A stretch of DNA of 64,000 nt. Source: Gammaproteobacteria bacterium (GTDB lineage: Bacteria; Pseudomonadota; Gammaproteobacteria; Steroidobacterales; Steroidobacteraceae). The position numbers and the translations under genes are program-made. The stretch spans positions 1 to 64,000 of the forward strand of contig VGVG01000003.1 in assembly GCA_016874055.1 (NCBI GenBank), in the 5' to 3' direction. Of the stretch, positions 29,835 through 40,576 are shown piece by piece. Under the pieces are notes generated by a model that was not told where the DNA came from, made no database searches, and saw nothing but the letters and a program-made list of their open reading frames with translations. Within the stretch, counting starts at the first letter, position 1; the number at the start of each line of letters is the position of its first letter.

Positions 29835-30788
29835 TCAACCGTTGCTTGCAAGCAGCTTCTCTAATTCCGGAACGACCTGAAACAGGTCGCCCACGAGCCC
29901 GAAATCGGCAACTTCAAAAATTGGTGCTTCGGGGTCCTTATTAATCGCGACGATCGTACGAGCGTCCTTGATGCCAGTCAGATGCTGGACCGCACCGGAA
30001 ATTCCAAACGTCATATACAGCTCCGGAGCAATGATTTTTCCGGTCTGACCAACTTGCATGTCATTGGGCGCGTAGCCTGCATCAACCGCCGCGCGAGAAG
30101 CCCCGACTGCAGCGCCCATACGATCGGCAAGTTGATAAAGAATTTTGAAGTTATCAGCACTCGCGAGCGCGCGACCACCTGAGACCACTTTTTTGGCGGT
30201 CTGCAGATCCGGTCGATCATTTCGGGCGGCGCTGATCGAAACGAACCTCGTGTGAGTTGGAAGTGCAGCAGAGAACGTCGCATCCTCGATAGGGGCTGAG
30301 GTGGCGCCGACTGCAGCTGGTTCGAAAGAGGCCGTGCGGACCGTTGCTACGAGTTGAGTTCCCGCGACCACCTCCACGGTGACGATCGCGTTTCCGGCGT
30401 AGATTGGTCGTCGGAATCGAGTAGCACCCTCGACCGCCATGATGTCCGACGCTTGTGGCGCATCGAGAAGCGCGGCCACGCGCGGCATCAGATCTTTGCC
30501 AAAAGTGGTCGACGGACCGAACACATGGCTGTAGCCCTTTGCGATCTCAGCGAGTTGCGGTGCTATATTTGACGCGAGCGCATGAGCGTGGGCGGGGTGA
30601 ATGACGGTGACGACCTTGGCCACACCTGAGATGCGTGCGGCATCTGCGGCAACGGAGCTCGGTTCGTTACTAAATACTGCGATATGGATTTCGGCACCGT
30701 TGATTTGACTTGCGCAGTGCACGCACTTTGCGATGGCAGGATTTAGTTTACCATCCCGGTGTTCGGCAACGATCAAAATTTTACTCAT
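29835..30788 (-). CDS. etfA: Electron transfer flavoprotein alpha subunit
   Basis: MSKILIVAEHRDG; YAPNDMQVGQTGKIIAPELYMTFGISGAVQHLTGIKDARTIVAINKDPEAPIFEVADFGLVGD. Confidence 0.97.
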   Translation of the reverse strand: MSKILIVAEHRDGKLNPAIAKCVHCASQINGAEIHIAVFSNEPSSVAADAARISGVAKVVTVIHPAHAHALASNIAPQLAEIAKGYSHVFGPSTTFGKDLMPRVAALLDAPQASDIMAVEGATRFRRPIYAGNAIVTVEVVAGTQLVATVRTASFEPAAVGATSAPIEDATFSAALPTHTRFVSISAARNDRPDLQTAKKVVSGGRALASADNFKILYQLADRMGAAVGASRAAVDAGYAPNDMQVGQTGKIIAPELYMTFGISGAVQHLTGIKDARTIVAINKDPEAPIFEVADFGLVGDLFQVVPELEKLLASNG

Positions 30789-30820
30789 GACGATCTCGAT
30801 ATTTGTGGTCAAGACGGCCT

Positions 30821-31570
30821 TTAAACAAGGCCTTTGCTTCGCAGTGCGGAAAATAATTCACTGACATCCTTGACCATGACGCCTTTACTGCGCATCGAAG
30901 GCGGATCGACCTTGACGGCTTTGAGCCGCTCGACTGGTGTAACTCCCAAGGCCGACGGTTCGATGGTCTCAAGAGGCTTTTTCTTCGCCTTCATGATGTC
31001 GGGTAATTTCACGTAACGTGGCTCGTTGAGGCGCAGATCCGTGGTGATTACGGCGGGCAGATCGACCTCTATCACCTCAAGCCCCGCGTCGACTTCGCGG
31101 GTCACTTGAGCCCTGTCACCTGAGATTTCAACTTTCGAGGCGAACGTCGCTTGAGGGCGTCCCCATAGAGCGGCGAGCATCTGACCGGTCTGGTTGCAAT
31201 CGTCGTCGATAGCTTGCTTGCCTAAGATCGCGAGCACCGGCTGCTCGCGCTCGACGAGTTTGAGCAAGAGCTTCGCAGCGCAACCCGACTCGACGGCCAC
31301 ATCGGTCTGCACGTGGACTGCGCGATCTGCACCCATGGCAAGGGCAGTGCGAAGCTGCTGTTGGCAATCCACCGGACCAATCGACACCGCCAAGATTTCC
31401 TCAGCCAGGCCTTTTTCCTTAATGCGCAGGGCCTCTTCGAGGGCGATTTCGTCGAACGGATTAATACTCATTTTTACGCCGTCGGTGACGACACCTGAGC
31501 CGTCCGGCTTCACTCGGATACGGACGTTGTAGTCGATCACTCGTTTGATCGACACCAAAATACGCTTCAT
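30821..31570 (-). CDS. etfB: Electron transfer flavoprotein beta subunit
   Basis: [71 protein letters not shown]. Confidence 0.97.
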   Translation of the reverse strand: MKRILVSIKRVIDYNVRIRVKPDGSGVVTDGVKMSINPFDEIALEEALRIKEKGLAEEILAVSIGPVDCQQQLRTALAMGADRAVHVQTDVAVESGCAAKLLLKLVEREQPVLAILGKQAIDDDCNQTGQMLAALWGRPQATFASKVEISGDRAQVTREVDAGLEVIEVDLPAVITTDLRLNEPRYVKLPDIMKAKKKPLETIEPSALGVTPVERLKAVKVDPPSMRSKGVMVKDVSELFSALRSKGLV

Positions 31571-31624
31571 GGGCGGTTTTGCTCCTTAACTCCGGAGAAA
31601 CGGCCCAATGGCCGCGACGGGATT

Positions 31625-33208
31625 CTACAGTCCCAAAGCCCCCGGGTTAAGGCGTCGCTGCGGATCAACGAGCTGTTTGAGCTTTCGAATAAGCTCGGCG
31701 GTCTGGGGATCCCGGCCTCGCATGTAGGGGTAAAACTTGCCGATCTGCAAGTGAATGGCCCCATGCCGCTGGAAAATATCGGCGATCCCGCATTTCATTT
31801 TATCGACTAAGGCCCGACCCTCAGGGTTATCGGCAAATTGGGGTAAGGTCTGCTGATGACCCGCAGGTAGCAACCTTTCCTGGGTAATGTTGTAGCCGTC
31901 TTCCCAATAGAAAACTGGCTCGTACAGGAAGGCATTTGTCGCGACGGTCATGAACATCGCCCCGTAGCGGATCCGCAGGCGTTTCATTTCGGCCGCGTGG
32001 TTTTCATAGTAGCGAGTGATCTCGGCACGGAAACCCCCGACGCGAGAAAAAGGCAGGATTCCGTGAATTGGCACCCAGCGCTCGCCGCGTGGGCTCCGCA
32101 CATTGTAGAGCGGCATGAACGGCATCGCATTGGCGACGGTTGGAACGGTGGCCGGCACTTCAGCACCGTAAGGTTGAAGCGTAGCGCGCAATTTGGCGAC
32201 GGCGGCACGGCATGCGACATCATCGATACCGTCGACGATCCAGTGTCCCGAAAACATGGCACCTTTTAAAAAGCCGCGTCCGGCGAAAGCCATCTTGGTC
32301 AATTGAACAATTCCGTCAACGGGACCTCGAGACGTTTTCCAGACCGCAAGTGCAGATTGCATCGCCGTAGCTGCATCGGCTTTTCCGAGCTGACCCTGTT
32401 GCAGAGCGGGGTCAAGTCCGAAGTTCGTCAGGTTGAGGCTGAGCTTCGAGGCAGCCTCCATACCGGCAGCGAGACTCTCAAAATCTTTAAAGCCGAAAGA
32501 CAGGCCCATGACATGCGTATTGCGTTTCATCAATCGAAGAGCAACTGCGGTCTTGATACCAAGCGCACCGCAGTCACCCATAAAAAGACCGGTCAGATCG
32601 GGTCCGTAAGACCGAAAGAACGGAGAGGAATTGGCGGCTCCCCAGGAGCCTGTGCGAATGATTTGGCCTGCGCCGATCACCACCTCGACCCCAAGCGTAG
32701 TTTCGCCCGACACACCGAACACCCCTGTCCCCCAAGTGAGGCTGCCTTGGGAGAGGGATCCGCCAACCGTGGCGGTAAGCCCCGAAAAAGGTCCAAAGAA
32801 AGGAGTGCGAAGTCCCTTGGAAGCAAGGGCTTCATTGAGTACAGCCCAGGTTACGCCGACCTGAACGACGACGTACATATCCCGCTCGTTGATCTCGACG
32901 ATCTGATTCATGCGCGACGTATCGATGCTGAGTGAGCCGGTTTCGGTCGGGATGTAGCCGTCCGTGTACGACGCGCCGCCGCCTCGGGGAACCACTGAGA
33001 CCCCCGCCGCAACCGCCAGTTGTACAACTTGAGCGACATCCGCTGCGCTTCCTGGTCGAACGACTGCCGCGGGCAGCGCACCTGACTTGTAGATATCAGT
33101 GGAGAAAAAGCTTCGTTCGACGGGGTCGGTGAGCACGTGGTCGCGACCGAGCAGCGACTCGAGACGAGCGATGAGGGTCAGTGTCTTGTCCTGAAGTTCT
33201 GCGTTCAT
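31625..33208 (-). CDS. FAD-linked oxidase (VAO/4-cresol-dehydrogenase-type flavoprotein)
   Basis: PCMH-type FAD domain VPRGGGASYTDGYIP, LSQGSLTWGTGVFG; C-terminal LVDPQRRLNPGALGL. Confidence 0.82.
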   Translation of the reverse strand: MNAELQDKTLTLIARLESLLGRDHVLTDPVERSFFSTDIYKSGALPAAVVRPGSAADVAQVVQLAVAAGVSVVPRGGGASYTDGYIPTETGSLSIDTSRMNQIVEINERDMYVVVQVGVTWAVLNEALASKGLRTPFFGPFSGLTATVGGSLSQGSLTWGTGVFGVSGETTLGVEVVIGAGQIIRTGSWGAANSSPFFRSYGPDLTGLFMGDCGALGIKTAVALRLMKRNTHVMGLSFGFKDFESLAAGMEAASKLSLNLTNFGLDPALQQGQLGKADAATAMQSALAVWKTSRGPVDGIVQLTKMAFAGRGFLKGAMFSGHWIVDGIDDVACRAAVAKLRATLQPYGAEVPATVPTVANAMPFMPLYNVRSPRGERWVPIHGILPFSRVGGFRAEITRYYENHAAEMKRLRIRYGAMFMTVATNAFLYEPVFYWEDGYNITQERLLPAGHQQTLPQFADNPEGRALVDKMKCGIADIFQRHGAIHLQIGKFYPYMRGRDPQTAELIRKLKQLVDPQRRLNPGALGL

Positions 33209-33220
33209 TCCGTTGGTGTC

Positions 33221-34051
33221 CTATACGCGCCCGCGTGACACAGGACGTGAGGTTTGTTGGTGGGGCGGATCGCTTTGCTGTTCCGAGAACGTTTGGCGGA
33301 TCTTTTGTGCTGTATCTCGGAGCTTCGGAAGGAAGCGCTCAACAGCTAGCTTAAGTGGTATCGCCGTCGCGCTGAAGCGAATGGTGACGGCTGCAAGCAC
33401 AAGATCTTCGATCAAGATGGGTACGGCCATGCTGATTTCGTCCGACACGCGTCGCGCGCGTATGGCCGAGGCATAGCCCTGAATCCGTGCATCGTTAAGG
33501 ATTTTCATGAGCTCGGTGCGATTTTTCGCGAGGGCGTCTTCTTCGCGACTCGAGCGCATCAAAATTTCGAGCAGTGACTCTCGTTGCGTTGGTGACGAGA
33601 AGGCCAAACACACCCGTCCCGATGAAGACGTCAGCAGCGGTACACGAAATCCTGCCGAATACCGCTCAACTGCGAGCGGACTGCGATGGTCAGTCGATTC
33701 GCGCACCATCATTGACGTACCCGACAGCGATGCAATGGCAACGGGCCAAACGATCTCTTTACCGAGCTCGTGAATGTATGGGCGGGCGATTTGGGTAACC
33801 CATGCCTCGTCATCGAAGCCGTCAGAAAGTCCGCGCACCATAATAGTGAGCCGATAGTGGTCGTCGTTGGCATCTCGATAAACGAACCCAGCGTGGCTGA
33901 GCGTTTCGAGAATTCGGTACGTGGTGGTTCTCGGAAGGCGAATTTCTTGAGCCACTTCCGACACGGTGGCCCCATTTCGTAAATTTAGCACCGTCAAGGT
34001 ATCAAGACCGCGAATTAGAGCGCGTATTGGACGCGTGGACTCCAACGTCAC
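33221..34051 (-). CDS. IclR family transcriptional regulator
   Basis: RALIRGLDTLTVLNLRNGATVSEVAQEIRLPRTTTYRILETLSHAGFV wHTH; C-terminal IclR effector domain. GTG start at 34051 proposed. Confidence 0.88.
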   Translation of the reverse strand: MTLESTRPIRALIRGLDTLTVLNLRNGATVSEVAQEIRLPRTTTYRILETLSHAGFVYRDANDDHYRLTIMVRGLSDGFDDEAWVTQIARPYIHELGKEIVWPVAIASLSGTSMMVRESTDHRSPLAVERYSAGFRVPLLTSSSGRVCLAFSSPTQRESLLEILMRSSREEDALAKNRTELMKILNDARIQGYASAIRARRVSDEISMAVPILIEDLVLAAVTIRFSATAIPLKLAVERFLPKLRDTAQKIRQTFSEQQSDPPHQQTSRPVSRGRV

Positions 34052-34217
34052 TACCCCCGCAATTAAGGGACCGATTATAGAAAAGGCTCTCAGGGGTTGT
34101 CCACACAATGAACGAGAAGCCGTCGGCTGGGCTGCAGCAGGCCCGCTCGCCGCTAGACCGTGACCATAATCCAAAATCCAGGTGTTGCCGCGATGTGGGG
34201 CGGCACGACGGGGCTTA

Positions 34218-35561
34218 ATGAAGCTGAGCACAGAGCAACTGCTTGCCTACGCCGCACCGACCGTTGCGCTGCAGGCGATGCTCGTCCCCCTCTACAACTT
34301 TCTTCCGCCGGTGTATTACTCGGCCGAAGTCGGTATGGTCGCGTTTACTGTGGCGATCGTGTTTGCGGTGGGTCGATTCTGGGAGGCTTTAATCGATCCG
34401 CTTGTCGGCGCGTTGTCCGATCGGACCTCGTGTCGTTTGGGTCGACGACGCGTATGGATGTTGGCAGGTACGCCCATCACTCTCGTGTCGGCGTGGTTCC
34501 TATTGCTGCCTCCCTATGGTGCCTCCATCACGTATCTACTTGGCTGGCTCTTGTTGTTCTACGTCGGGTGGACCATGATTTACGTGCCGCATCAGACCTG
34601 GGGCGGCGAGCTATCGGGTGACTACATTGAGCGCACTCGAATCGCCGGATTTCGCGAGAGTGGGGCGTTCGTTGGTTATCTCTGCGCAAGCGCAGTCGGA
34701 ATCTTTTACTGGCTTTGGATTAAGGGCGTCGCGTTTCCGAGTTACGCTCAAATAGTCCAGTCGGTCGGCGCGTTCTTCGCTGCCGCACTTCCGATCGCTA
34801 TTCTTTGGTGTTTCTCCAGAGTTCCGGCAAGTGCCGTGCATGCGGAGCGGGTGCCGGGATGGGGCGAACTTCTCGGAATCCTCTCTCGGAACGCACCATT
34901 TCGGCGCCTAGTCAGTGCGTATTTCATCGATCGTCTGGCGCTGGGCATCTATTTCGGTGTTCAGCCCGTGTTGATTTCTCAAGCGCTCGGCATGCAGCAG
35001 CACGTACTGACGGTCGCCATCGTTAACACTATTGCTGCGGTATTGTTGGCACCAACCTGGATTTGGATCGCCAACAGGCTCGGTAAACATCGTGGGTATT
35101 GCGTGGCCAACCTCATTACATCGATCGGCTATCTCACCCTCTTTTTTGTTCCGGATGGCGCGATTGTTCCGGTGCTGCTTTCCAACATCGTGATGGCTTT
35201 CGGCAACGGCGGCACCATGATTACGCCCGCTGCGATGACTGCCGATGCAGTAGACTACGACGAACTGCAAACGGGTGTGGCGCAGATGGGCGGCCATATG
35301 GCGTTTCTAGCGTCGGTGTTCAAGCTCGGTATGGGTTTTGGACTCTTTATCGGCCTCGGGTTTTTATCTTCATTTGGGTATGTCGATATGAGTCAGGCTC
35401 TGTCCTTTGAAGTGGAGCAGGGCGTGCGGGTTGGCGCGTCTTGGTTACCAGCGCTCATGTTACTTATACCGGTAATATTAATGTGGCGTTATCCAATCGA
35501 TAGTGTACGACACGCGGAGATTCGTTCGGCTCTTACCGTGCGTCGTGGTATAGCTTTATGA
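34218..35561 (+). CDS. MFS transporter, GPH (MelB-like) family
   Basis: FWEALIDPLVGALSDRTSCRLGRRRVWMLAGTP, YVPHQTWGGELSGDYIERTRI. Confidence 0.85.
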   Translation: MKLSTEQLLAYAAPTVALQAMLVPLYNFLPPVYYSAEVGMVAFTVAIVFAVGRFWEALIDPLVGALSDRTSCRLGRRRVWMLAGTPITLVSAWFLLLPPYGASITYLLGWLLLFYVGWTMIYVPHQTWGGELSGDYIERTRIAGFRESGAFVGYLCASAVGIFYWLWIKGVAFPSYAQIVQSVGAFFAAALPIAILWCFSRVPASAVHAERVPGWGELLGILSRNAPFRRLVSAYFIDRLALGIYFGVQPVLISQALGMQQHVLTVAIVNTIAAVLLAPTWIWIANRLGKHRGYCVANLITSIGYLTLFFVPDGAIVPVLLSNIVMAFGNGGTMITPAAMTADAVDYDELQTGVAQMGGHMAFLASVFKLGMGFGLFIGLGFLSSFGYVDMSQALSFEVEQGVRVGASWLPALMLLIPVILMWRYPIDSVRHAEIRSALTVRRGIAL

Positions 35562-36751
35562 AAAAAGTCTTCGGTTGGATTTTCAAAATAATCGGTGGAC
35601 TGCTGGCGGCGCTCGTCGGCGTAGGGGTTTTATTGACGCTCATGATCTGGGTGGCTGATCCAGCCGTCCTGCGGAATATAGTGTTCGGGCAGTCGCCGAC
35701 TGACCCTACCAGTATCGAGAAGTCACAGCCGCAGGAGTCGGTGATCGGTCAGTTTGCAGCAAACATTCTGACGGCTGATCCCACGTGGCGTGACCCAAGT
35801 GGCATTCTCGAAGCGGAGCGATATGCTGGCGCTACCGGATCGGTTGCATTACTCATCTATCATCGCGGCGCTCTGCGCTACGAAAAATACTGGTCCGGTT
35901 TCGATCAGAACACCCGTACCAACCCCAATTCGATGCATAAGACGGTTCTTGGGTTGCTCGTCGGCGCGGCGATTTCAGATGGCTTCATCGACTCGGTGGA
36001 TACCCCGGCATCGAAATGGATCACGGAGTGGCGAGGCGATCGGCGCAGTGACATCACGATTCGGGACTTGCTACAAATGTCAAGCGGATTGCAAGTGCCA
36101 ATTTTCGGGACTTGGAAATCCGCGAGGATATTGTTCGGTTCTGACCTCGCCGCAGGTGTACTTGAGCTTCCGAGTGTGACGCCACGAGGTCGTGATTTTC
36201 AGTACAGCAACGCGAACTCTCAACTACTATTATTAATCGTTGAGCGAGCAACGGGGCAGCGTTATTCATCCTATCTCTCTACGAGACTCTGGCAGCGGCT
36301 CGGTGCGAGCGATGCAATGCTGTGGATGGATCATGCGGGCGGTTTGCCGCGTGGGTTCTGTTGCCTATTTGCGACGGCTCGCGATTGGTTGCGAGTAGGG
36401 CGCCTTATTCTCGATGGTGGCCGCGTCGGTGACGACCAAGTGTTACCGTTAGACTGGATCATTGACATGGTCACTCCAGCTCCAACGAATGCTAACTTCG
36501 GCTATCAAGTGTGGTTGGGTTCTCCGCCAACTCAGGAGCGTCGCTACAACGACTATACGATCAAAGCTTTTCACTCCATGCCCTTCGTTAGGGCGGATAT
36601 CATTTTCATTGATGGTTTTGGCGGGCAGCGGGTGTATGTGGTCCCGTCATTGCAGTTGGTCATCGTTCGGACTGGAAAGTCCATCGCGTCTTGGGATGAC
36701 GCCATTATCCCCAATGCCGTCATCAGATCTGTATCGTCGGGGATATATTGA
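35558..36751 (+). CDS. Serine hydrolase, class C beta-lactamase-like, membrane anchored
   Basis: N-terminal TM; NSMHKTVLGLLVG (SxxK), FQYSNANSQLL (YxN). Confidence 0.85.
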   Translation: MKKVFGWIFKIIGGLLAALVGVGVLLTLMIWVADPAVLRNIVFGQSPTDPTSIEKSQPQESVIGQFAANILTADPTWRDPSGILEAERYAGATGSVALLIYHRGALRYEKYWSGFDQNTRTNPNSMHKTVLGLLVGAAISDGFIDSVDTPASKWITEWRGDRRSDITIRDLLQMSSGLQVPIFGTWKSARILFGSDLAAGVLELPSVTPRGRDFQYSNANSQLLLLIVERATGQRYSSYLSTRLWQRLGASDAMLWMDHAGGLPRGFCCLFATARDWLRVGRLILDGGRVGDDQVLPLDWIIDMVTPAPTNANFGYQVWLGSPPTQERRYNDYTIKAFHSMPFVRADIIFIDGFGGQRVYVVPSLQLVIVRTGKSIASWDDAIIPNAVIRSVSSGIY

Positions 36752-37809
36752 TGAATCGCACACTTCAGCGGCTAGAACGAGTGCTGTCCGTTACTATTTT
36801 TGTGTTGGTAGTATTTCAGATGTATCAGTCCACTAAAGTGGGCGTAACACCGCGAGGAACCGCAGCACGAGAGGCGCTGCAACATTTGCACATCTCGAAT
36901 GGGCTCACCGTACTGGCGCTACTCATCCCGCGGCTGTGGCTCTGGATCAAGTTACCGAGACCGTCGCGTCCGAGGCGAGTCCCTCCCGCGGCGGATGATC
37001 TTGCACGTGTATGTTTGCTCGCGCTTTATCTCACGCTTGCGGGCTTTTGTTTGACCGGTCCGTTATTCGCGTGGTCCGAGGCGCATGCAACCTCTTGGTA
37101 CGGAATGTTTGCTATTCCTGCTTGGGTACCAGCAAATTACCGACTCTCAGTCGCGCTGGGCTACCTACACAGCGCCTTCGGATTTTTAATCATTTATTTA
37201 TTCGTGATCTCGACACTCGTGGCGCTTTGGCAAGCGTTTCGATATCACATCGGTCCTTGGCGCATGTTACCTGGTATGCCTTGGGGCGGTTCTGATGCAT
37301 GCGATTTAGCAAGGACGCCGGCTTCCTGGCGGATCGTTCACGCAGGGCTATTAGTGGCAGCACTTGCGATATCGGCGTACACCCCATATCGCGTGTTTGG
37401 TGTCGTGCCATTCACTACTTCGGAGCAACTCGTGGCCTCTGGGCCGCCGCTTGCAGTGGATCCTTACCTAGACACGGATCCGATGCCGGTGCTAAGCGCG
37501 CAGTCTCAGCAAGCGTTCATGTGGTGCCGATTCTGCCATAGCTTTGAGCAGGGAGGTCCTCATGCAGTGGGGCCTAACCTGCATCGTGTGTTCGGTCGCC
37601 GGGCGGCGAGTACTCCTGGGTTCTATTACTCGGAAGCCTTCGTCGAGGCTGGCGAGAGTGGGCTAGTTTGGAATGAGGAGAACATCAACACGCTGATTGC
37701 CGACCCATCGAAGTTTCTGGATGGCCGACATCGTATGAGATACAAACCCATTACCGATGCCGAGGAACGTCGGCAGATCTTAGTGGCACTAAAAGCTGCG
37801 ACTCGATAA
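36751..37809 (+). CDS. Cytochrome b561-type membrane domain fused to a C-terminal cytochrome c domain
   Basis: N-terminal multi-TM His-rich region (LQHLHISNGL, LGYLHSAFGFL) followed by FMWCRFCHSFEQGGPHAVGPNLHRVFGRRAAS (CxxCH). Confidence 0.85.
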   Translation: MNRTLQRLERVLSVTIFVLVVFQMYQSTKVGVTPRGTAAREALQHLHISNGLTVLALLIPRLWLWIKLPRPSRPRRVPPAADDLARVCLLALYLTLAGFCLTGPLFAWSEAHATSWYGMFAIPAWVPANYRLSVALGYLHSAFGFLIIYLFVISTLVALWQAFRYHIGPWRMLPGMPWGGSDACDLARTPASWRIVHAGLLVAALAISAYTPYRVFGVVPFTTSEQLVASGPPLAVDPYLDTDPMPVLSAQSQQAFMWCRFCHSFEQGGPHAVGPNLHRVFGRRAASTPGFYYSEAFVEAGESGLVWNEENINTLIADPSKFLDGRHRMRYKPITDAEERRQILVALKAATR

Positions 37810-37810
37810 A

Positions 37811-39178
37811 TTAATCTGTGATGGCCGAGCCACCCGCGACCGCTGCTGACTGGCAGCTTCGCCCGCTATGGCTCCGAGGGTGACGGCCATGCAAAGTCCG
37901 ACGCCCCGGGTAAATAGCCCGTGACGCGCTTCCCCGAAATGCTACGGGCCACGCCGCCGCCCGCGTAAAGATTTGGGAGGGGCGAACGGTCGTCACGGAT
38001 CACCTGCGCATTACCGTCGATCAATAGCCCACCTTGGGTGTGGAAGATGGCACCAGTGACTCGCACTGCACAGAACGGAGACTTCAGGGCGGCGGGACCT
38101 TCGTGGCGTCGTCCGAAGCGATCCGCGTAGTTACCCGCTCGCGCAGCGCCTATCTCGTCGTTTTCTCTTCGTAGGCTACCGAGAGGTAGGTTACAGACAC
38201 GTTCTAGCGCTGCCCAACTGTTGCCGCGTCGAATGGCACCTACCTCTTCGAGTTTCCGCTGGTCTACCGAGTGCTCGAGGGAATCGCGATTCAAACATTC
38301 ATCTGAAACTACCCATGCGAGTCCTTGGGCTTGCGCAAGTACGGGTACGCACATTCCAGAGATATTGCTGAGCTCGTGGGCGAAGCGACGCTCCTCGATA
38401 TTGACGAGAAAACCCCCTTCGATCAGGAGAGGGTGGGGGACGACGATTTGATGTGGTACGGCGAGTGTGCCGAGACCTTGATAGGCGGACATATCTCCGA
38501 CAGCTCCACCGAGAGCCTTCCCCCAAAGAATTCCGTCGCCGCGATTGCCTTCGTGACAGAAATAGCGCGCATCAGACATTTCGGGAATCAGCGTTGTAAT
38601 CATCTCGTTATTACCGCCGAATCCGCAGGTTGCCAGCACTAGCGTTTCACAACCCACGTGTTCGATGGACCTGTCTGGGCAACGAATGCGTACACCGACA
38701 ACGCAGTCGTTTTTGTCGGCATAAAAGTCGGTTACCCGTGCTTCCGTCAAGATTTCAGCGCCCGCTCGTGTGCAGGCATTGGCAAGTAGTGCCGATAGCT
38801 CCTCGCCATTTCGACCGGGTGGCAAATGGAGCCGTGCTTTTCCGTGAGCAATTCGACTGTACCGCCAGAGCGTTCGCCGATCCGTCTCGACAGCATCTCA
38901 TCAGCTTCGCCATCCGTCTTGAGTCGTACATCCGATAAAAATAACTCGACATTATCTTCTACGTGGTTATCTCGCTGACTACGGCTACCGACTGCGCAGA
39001 TCGCGCCGAGGGACATTGAGGTACTGCCCCAGGGTCGCTTGTCTTGTTCGAGTACGAGGACGTCCGCGCGTTGGTCCCGGGCCGCCAGTGCAGCCGTTAA
39101 GCCACACGCACCTGCACCGGTCATTACGACCGGGACGATAGTTTTGAAATTGGGGATATCATGGCGGGCCACAGTCAT
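37811..39178 (-). pseudogene. FAD-dependent oxidoreductase (fumarate reductase/3-ketosteroid dehydrogenase-like flavoprotein), disrupted
   Basis: N-terminal GAGACGLTAALAARDQRADVLVLEQD, then in another frame RLHLPPGRNGEELSALL...LYAGGGVARSISGKRVTGYLPG, then in a third frame GVGLCMAVTLGAIAGEAAS. At least two frame changes. Confidence 0.85.
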
Positions 39179-39536
39179 TTTTAATTATGGTCTGTCATAC
39201 GCGGTTTCGTCCAAATAAAATTTGGTAACATACGAGGGGCACTTCGCATGGCGACGATCAGCGTCCTCTTTAATTTTTAAGGGGGTGTGTGCTTGGCTGA
39301 CTACAAAGAGTTCGCTTGCAGTATTAATCTGTCCATCATCAATATGCTGCTGTCAGTGAATCGTTTCGAGGTTCTGAAGTCCGAGGGTCTCCTGAGTCGG
39401 GGTATTAAACCTGATGCCTAAATGGAAGCAATCGACGAGAACGGCCTCGATCAGCCCGACGAGGATATCGCTAAGAAAACTATGTAAATAGTCACCACGA
39501 TGTTTCAGAGTATGGCAGAGATTCCGTTCCATACCT

Positions 39537-40366
39537 TCATCCGAAATCTTTGACCAAAGTCTCGATAAGCTCGATCCACTCGCCGGCGGGACCGACGATG
39601 AGGGCTGTGCGCGTGCCAAAGAAGGGGGCATCCTGAGCGGATGAAAAAAATGCTGCGATAGCGTCTCCTCGAGGTCGTTCACCTCGAAGCTCACCATCGC
39701 TATTCCGGACAGCAGATCACCGTTTCGGCGAGGTCGCGGCACAGTATTCGCCGGATACTCGTCAAGCTGGAGGGCGAATTTTGCTGAGAGTGGGACAGGC
39801 GCGAGCAGAATTCTTTGCTCCGCGGGCAATCCTAAGGCGGTATTGAGTACCGGGACTTTCGATGCAAACGGCGCAGTCACCGACATCCCGAGTCTCATCT
39901 CATAAAACTCTCGCAAGGCTGTTATCGAAGGTCCGCCAACGATCGCAATGAAAGTTCGATCAACGAAAGCCTGCGCTGCGTGCTTGATGAACATCCCGCC
40001 CGCTGGCGGGATTTTCGTGAAGTAGTTAAGTTCGTCGTCGGGACCTAACGCCTGCAAGGCGAGGACGCTTAGGTTCGAGTCGAGCGCAGCCGTAGTACCG
40101 ATGACCGAAAATGGTGAGCCCGGTTTCCGAATACGTTTTTCGAGGGCAAACGGGTCAGTAACTAAAATCTCGTTGGCGTTCCACCCGTGAGTATGTAGGG
40201 TCGTAAAGCTGGCGGTCAATGGGCGTTCGATCAATCGGAGCAAGACGTCCGAGCCCGAGGCGCTGTGCAAGATGGTACAATGGCTATTTGCTACGCTAGG
40301 TGTGCTCCATGCCTTCGCGAGACTTTCGGAAACTCGACTCTGGCCATTGGCTGATAACCGAGCCAA
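39537..40366 (-). pseudogene. Two-domain VOC/glyoxalase-like protein, frameshifted near the 3' end at an A7/T7 run
   Basis: ORF 39353-40366 reads VSFEVNDLEETLSQHFF then loses homology. One extra T in the run restores SSAQDAPFFGTRTALIVGPAGEWIELIETLVKDFG*. Confidence 0.65.
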
Positions 40367-40576
40367 TCGCGATACGGCCGCTCTGCGGCGTTAAGGTTGG
40401 ACACCGACAGCGTGACGATGCGGATGGTTTTCACCATGCTACCGATCCTATCCTCGTCCGGTAGTTTCAGGTCACAGAGTGGACAAATCGGCCGAGGAGG
40501 GGATTGCAGGCTGCACCCGGGTGTCGAGCGAGGGTATATTCGGGTGAGGCTCGATTAATCGCGTGGAGGGGTAGGG

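Noticed and set aside
32303-32935. 210-aa plus ORF opposite the FAD oxidase
   Set aside because: Antisense to a clear FAD-linked oxidase; no recognisable domain.
34052-34217. TTGTCCACACAATG partial dyad in the IclR-MFS divergent region as an IclR operator
   Set aside because: Only a short imperfect half-dyad; too weak to call without comparative motifs.
39294-39496. Short plus-strand ORFs (ADYKEFACSINLSIINMLLSVNRFEVLKS... and MEAIDENGLDQPDEDIAKKTM)
   Set aside because: Too short and without recognised homology; they overlap the 3' extension of the frameshifted VOC ORF.
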